Part shown: positions 6,880-8,905 of the stretch, piece by piece
Layout: each line of letters opens with the position of its first letter
Numbering within the stretch: position 1 is the first letter of the stretch
DNA from: JBFHNV01 sp965365655
Lineage (GTDB): Bacteria > Pseudomonadota > Gammaproteobacteria > HK1
Reading direction: 5' to 3'
DNA length: 8,905 nucleotides
NCBI GenBank assembly: GCA_965365655.1
Contig: CBDUCN010000227.1
Location: forward strand, 1 to 8,905
Made by a program: the position numbers and the translations under genes
Notes under the pieces: generated by a model
What the model was told of the DNA's origin: nothing
Seen by the model: the letters and a program-made list of their open reading frames with translations, nothing else
The model's database searches: none

Positions 6880-6895
6880 AGGCACGCAAGTTGCT
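6880..6895 (+). promoter_or_regulatory. Sigma-54 (RpoN) promoter for the DUF4212/symporter operon
   Basis: AGGCACGCAAGTTGCT matches the RpoN consensus TGGCACG-N4-TTGCW at all fixed positions except the first base. The invariant GG (6881-6882, -24) and GC (6893-6894, -12) are separated by exactly ten bases. Predicted transcription starts near 6906, about 185 bases before the small-subunit ATG. Transcription would require an ATP-hydrolysing enhancer-binding protein. None is encoded in this window. Confidence 0.8.
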
Positions 6896-6961
6896 TCCTA
6901 CAACGCGACGCCACAGGCGGGGTCACGGCCGGGGGAAGGCCGACCGCGCCGGGCACGGGGT

Positions 6962-6985
6962 CCGCGCCGGGAGGGTCCGGCGCGG
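6962..6985 (+). other. Strong GC hairpin in the transporter mRNA leader
   Basis: CCGCGCCGG (6962-6970) and CCGGCGCGG (6977-6985) form a perfect nine-pair stem closed by a six-base GAGGGT loop. It would lie about 55 bases into the predicted leader. No U-run follows, so it is not an intrinsic terminator. It could affect mRNA stability or translation. In DNA this GC-rich some such stems arise by chance. Confidence 0.4.
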
Positions 6986-7089
6986 GGATCGAGGAGAGGC
7001 CGAGGCCGCGACACGGCCGCCACGACGGCGGCGGCACCGCGGCCCGCGCCGAGAACACCTGGCCGGCGACGGCGGGGAGGGAAATCGAA

Positions 7090-7350
7090 ATGGCTGACAC
7101 TGAAGCGGGGAAGGCCTACTGGAAGGCGAACCTCAGGCTCATGACCGGATGCCTGATCGTGTGGTTCATCGTCTCGTACGGCTTCGGAATCATCCTGGTG
7201 GAGCCGCTGAACGCGATCTCGCTGGGCGGTTACAAGCTGGGGTTCTGGTTCGCGCAGCAGGGGTCGATCTACACGTTCCTCGTGCTGATCTTCTTCTACG
7301 CGTACCGCATGAACAAGCTCGACATCGAGCACGGCGTCGACGAGCTGTGA
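7090..7350 (+). CDS. DUF4212 sodium:solute symporter small subunit
   Basis: An 86-residue inner-membrane protein matching, from memory, the small-subunit family paired with VC_2705-type symporters (TIGR03647/DUF4212). An amphipathic start with KAYWKANLRL is followed by two helices: residues about 17-37 (WFIVSYGFGIILVE) and 52-72 (GFWFAQQGSIYTFLVLIFFY). A short charged tail follows (MNKLDIEHGVDEL). Translation starts at ATG 7090, with GGAGGG (7076-7081) eight bases upstream, the best Shine-Dalgarno sequence in the window. The symporter gene begins 14 bases after its stop, so the two are almost certainly co-transcribed and likely form one transporter. Its exact contribution to transport is not established. 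It is placed first behind the sigma-54 promoter. Confidence 0.95.
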   Translation: MADTEAGKAYWKANLRLMTGCLIVWFIVSYGFGIILVEPLNAISLGGYKLGFWFAQQGSIYTFLVLIFFYAYRMNKLDIEHGVDEL

Positions 7351-7364
7351 GGGGCTAGGGAAAA

Positions 7365-8905
7365 ATGGATCTGCAAACTCTTACCTACATCGTGGTGGGC
7401 GCGAGCTTCGCGCTCTACATCGGTATCGCCTTCTGGGCGAAGGCCGCGACCACCGGCGAGTTCTACACTGCCGGGCGCGGCATCCACCCGGTCGCCAACG
7501 GCATGGCGACCGCCGCGGACTGGATGAGCGCGGCGTCGTTCATCTCCATGGCCGGCCTCATCGCGTTCAACGGCTACGGCGCATCGGTGTTCCTGATGGG
7601 CTGGACCGGCGGCTACGTGCTGCTCGCGATGCTCCTCGCGCCGTACCTGCGCAAGTTCGGCAAGTACACCGTGCCGGAGTTCATCGGTGACCGCTACTGG
7701 TCGCAGACCGCGCGCATCGTCGCCGTCATCTGCCTGATCCTGGCCTCGGTGACCTACGTCATCGGCCAGATGAAGGGTGTCGGCGTCGCGTTCTCGCGCT
7801 TCCTGGACGTCAGCTACGACGTGGGCCTGTTCGTCGGCATGGCCATCGTGCTGCTGTACGCGACGATGGGCGGCATGAAGGGCATCACCTACACCCAGAT
7901 CGCGCAGTACTGCGTGCTGATCATGGCGTACACGGTGCCGGCGGTGTTCATCTCGATCCAGCTCACCGGCCACCCGCTGCCGCAGACCGGCCTCGGCGGC
8001 ATGATGGCCGACGGCTCCGGCCTCACGCTGCTCGACAAGCTCGACCAGGTGGTCACCGACCTCGGGTTCCCTCAATACAGTACGCAGACGCTGGGCGGCA
8101 AGCTCAACATGTTCGTGTACACGCTGTCGCTGATGATCGGCACCGCGGGCCTCCCGCACGTGATCATCCGCTTCTTCACCGTGCCGAAGGTGAAGGACGC
8201 GCGCGCGTCGGCCGGCTGGGCGCTGGTGTTCATCGCGCTGCTGTACACGGTCGCCCCGGCCGTCGGCGCGATGGCCCGCCTGAACCTGATGCAGACCATC
8301 CAGACCGGCCCGATCGGCGAGCCGACCGCGAACCTGGTCTACGAGAACCGTCCGGAGTGGTTCAAGAACTGGGAGACCACCGGTCTCCTGAAGTTCGAGG
8401 ACAAGAACGGCGACGGCCGTATCCAGTACTACAACGACAAGAACCCGGAGTTCGCGGCGAAGGCCGAGGCCTACGGCTGGAAGGGCAGCGAGATGGTCAA
8501 GGTGGACCGCGACATCATGGTGCTCGCGAACCCCGAGATCGCGAAGCTGCCGAACTGGGTCATCGCCCTGGTCGCGGCCGGCGGACTCGCGGCGGCGCTG
8601 TCCACCGCGGCGGGCCTGCTGCTCGCCATCGCGTCGTCCATCTCGCACGACCTGCTGAAGAGCGTCTTCATGCCCGACATCTCGGAGAAGGCGGAGCTCA
8701 ACGCGGGACGCGCGGCGATGGTCGCGGCGGTGCTGCTGGCCGGCTACCTCGGACTGCACCCGCCCGGCTTCGCGGCCGGCACGGTGGCCATCGCGTTCGG
8801 GCTCGCGGCCGCGTCGATCTTCCCCGCGCTGATGATGGGTATCTTCAGCAAGCGGGTGAACGGCAAGGGCGCGGTGGCCGGCATGGCGGCGGGCATCGGC
8901 GTGAC
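7365..8905 (+). CDS. Sodium:solute symporter, VC_2705 type (SSS/SLC5 family, ActP-like), C-terminus beyond window
   Basis: Inner-membrane Na+-coupled transporter, 513 codons visible before the window ends. Relatives such as ActP carry acetate and other short organic acids, but the substrate here is not shown by sequence. Family features include FYTAGRGIHPVANGMATAAD (residues 33-52) and WMSAASFISMAGL in the first helices. Further on are YATMGGMKGITYTQIAQYC, a stretch typical of SSS proteins, and LAAALSTAAGLLLAIASSIS after the insert. An approximately 85-residue hydrophilic insert (about 308-394) contains an EF-hand-like loop starting at D346. The start ATG is preceded by AGGGAAAA. The gene lies 14 bases after the DUF4212 gene and probably shares its sigma-54 promoter. 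The kinase encoded divergently carries a related transporter fold, so sensor and carrier may recognise similar ligands (inference). Confidence 0.95.
   Translation, partial: MDLQTLTYIVVGASFALYIGIAFWAKAATTGEFYTAGRGIHPVANGMATAADWMSAASFISMAGLIAFNGYGASVFLMGWTGGYVLLAMLLAPYLRKFGKYTVPEFIGDRYWSQTARIVAVICLILASVTYVIGQMKGVGVAFSRFLDVSYDVGLFVGMAIVLLYATMGGMKGITYTQIAQYCVLIMAYTVPAVFISIQLTGHPLPQTGLGGMMADGSGLTLLDKLDQVVTDLGFPQYSTQTLGGKLNMFVYTLSLMIGTAGLPHVIIRFFTVPKVKDARASAGWALVFIALLYTVAPAVGAMARLNLMQTIQTGPIGEPTANLVYENRPEWFKNWETTGLLKFEDKNGDGRIQYYNDKNPEFAAKAEAYGWKGSEMVKVDRDIMVLANPEIAKLPNWVIALVAAGGLAAALSTAAGLLLAIASSISHDLLKSVFMPDISEKAELNAGRAAMVAAVLLAGYLGLHPPGFAAGTVAIAFGLAAASIFPALMMGIFSKRVNGKGAVAGMAAGIGV

Larger units (their letters stand above)
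6686..7089 (+). other. Divergent intergenic regulatory region between regulator/kinase and transporter operons
   Basis: No gene is supported in these 404 bases. From left to right they hold the response-regulator ribosome-binding site, a candidate minus-strand -10 element (6749-6754), and three GTAAC repeats (6822-6854). Next come a T-rich tract (6856-6870) standing out from GC-rich surroundings, a sigma-54 promoter on the plus strand (6880-6895), and a GC-rich, hairpin-forming leader of about 180 bases ending in the small-subunit ribosome-binding site. Open frames here are GC-rich shadows. Confidence 0.85.

Noticed and set aside
7296..8759. Long minus-strand open frame opposite the symporter
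   Set aside because: It is low-complexity His/Arg/Asp-rich antisense to a gene with clear transporter signatures and a good ribosome-binding site.

Overview
The window is very GC-rich. Its genes have nearly saturated G/C third codon positions, Shine-Dalgarno starts, and promoter elements resembling sigma-32 and sigma-54 sites. Together with the gene families present, this points to a high-GC proteobacterium. A gammaproteobacterium (Ectothiorhodospiraceae- or Halomonas-like) is my best guess and a betaproteobacterium cannot be excluded. There is no sign of an insertion sequence, phage, CRISPR array, tRNA or rRNA.

Left part (1-2280, minus strand): a heat-shock operon. A strong sigma-32-type promoter (2252-2280) reads into a small Hsp20/alpha-crystallin chaperone, which overlaps the start of an ATP-dependent Lon protease by 4 bases. 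Lon runs off the left edge before its proteolytic domain. The Hsp20 neighbour, and the absence of clpX upstream, suggest this is an accessory Lon paralogue.

Middle (2450-3320): a lone plus-strand class-I glutamine amidotransferase-like gene, transcribed divergently from hsp20 and convergently with the kinase. Between it and the kinase, a short minus-strand stretch (3196-3312) has the codon signature of a coding region but belongs to no recognisable gene.

Right part (3320-8905): a signalling and transport module around one 404-base regulatory region (6686-7089). Leftwards run a stand-alone receiver-domain response regulator, a two-helix small membrane protein, and a large histidine kinase whose N-terminal half is a sodium/solute-symporter-like membrane domain followed by a STAC domain (CbrA/CrbS/MxtR type). 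The small membrane gene and the kinase gene overlap by 8 bases. Rightwards run a DUF4212 small subunit and a VC_2705-type sodium:solute symporter, cut by the window end. A near-consensus sigma-54 promoter (6880-6895) drives the transporter pair, preceded by a cluster of GTAAC-core repeats and followed by a structured leader of about 180 bases.

The likely logic, which is inference, is that the transporter-like kinase senses a small organic acid such as acetate, or the flux of one, and that the divergent transporter imports it. The receiver protein has no DNA-binding domain, so another protein, probably a sigma-54 enhancer-binding protein encoded elsewhere, must act at the transporter promoter.
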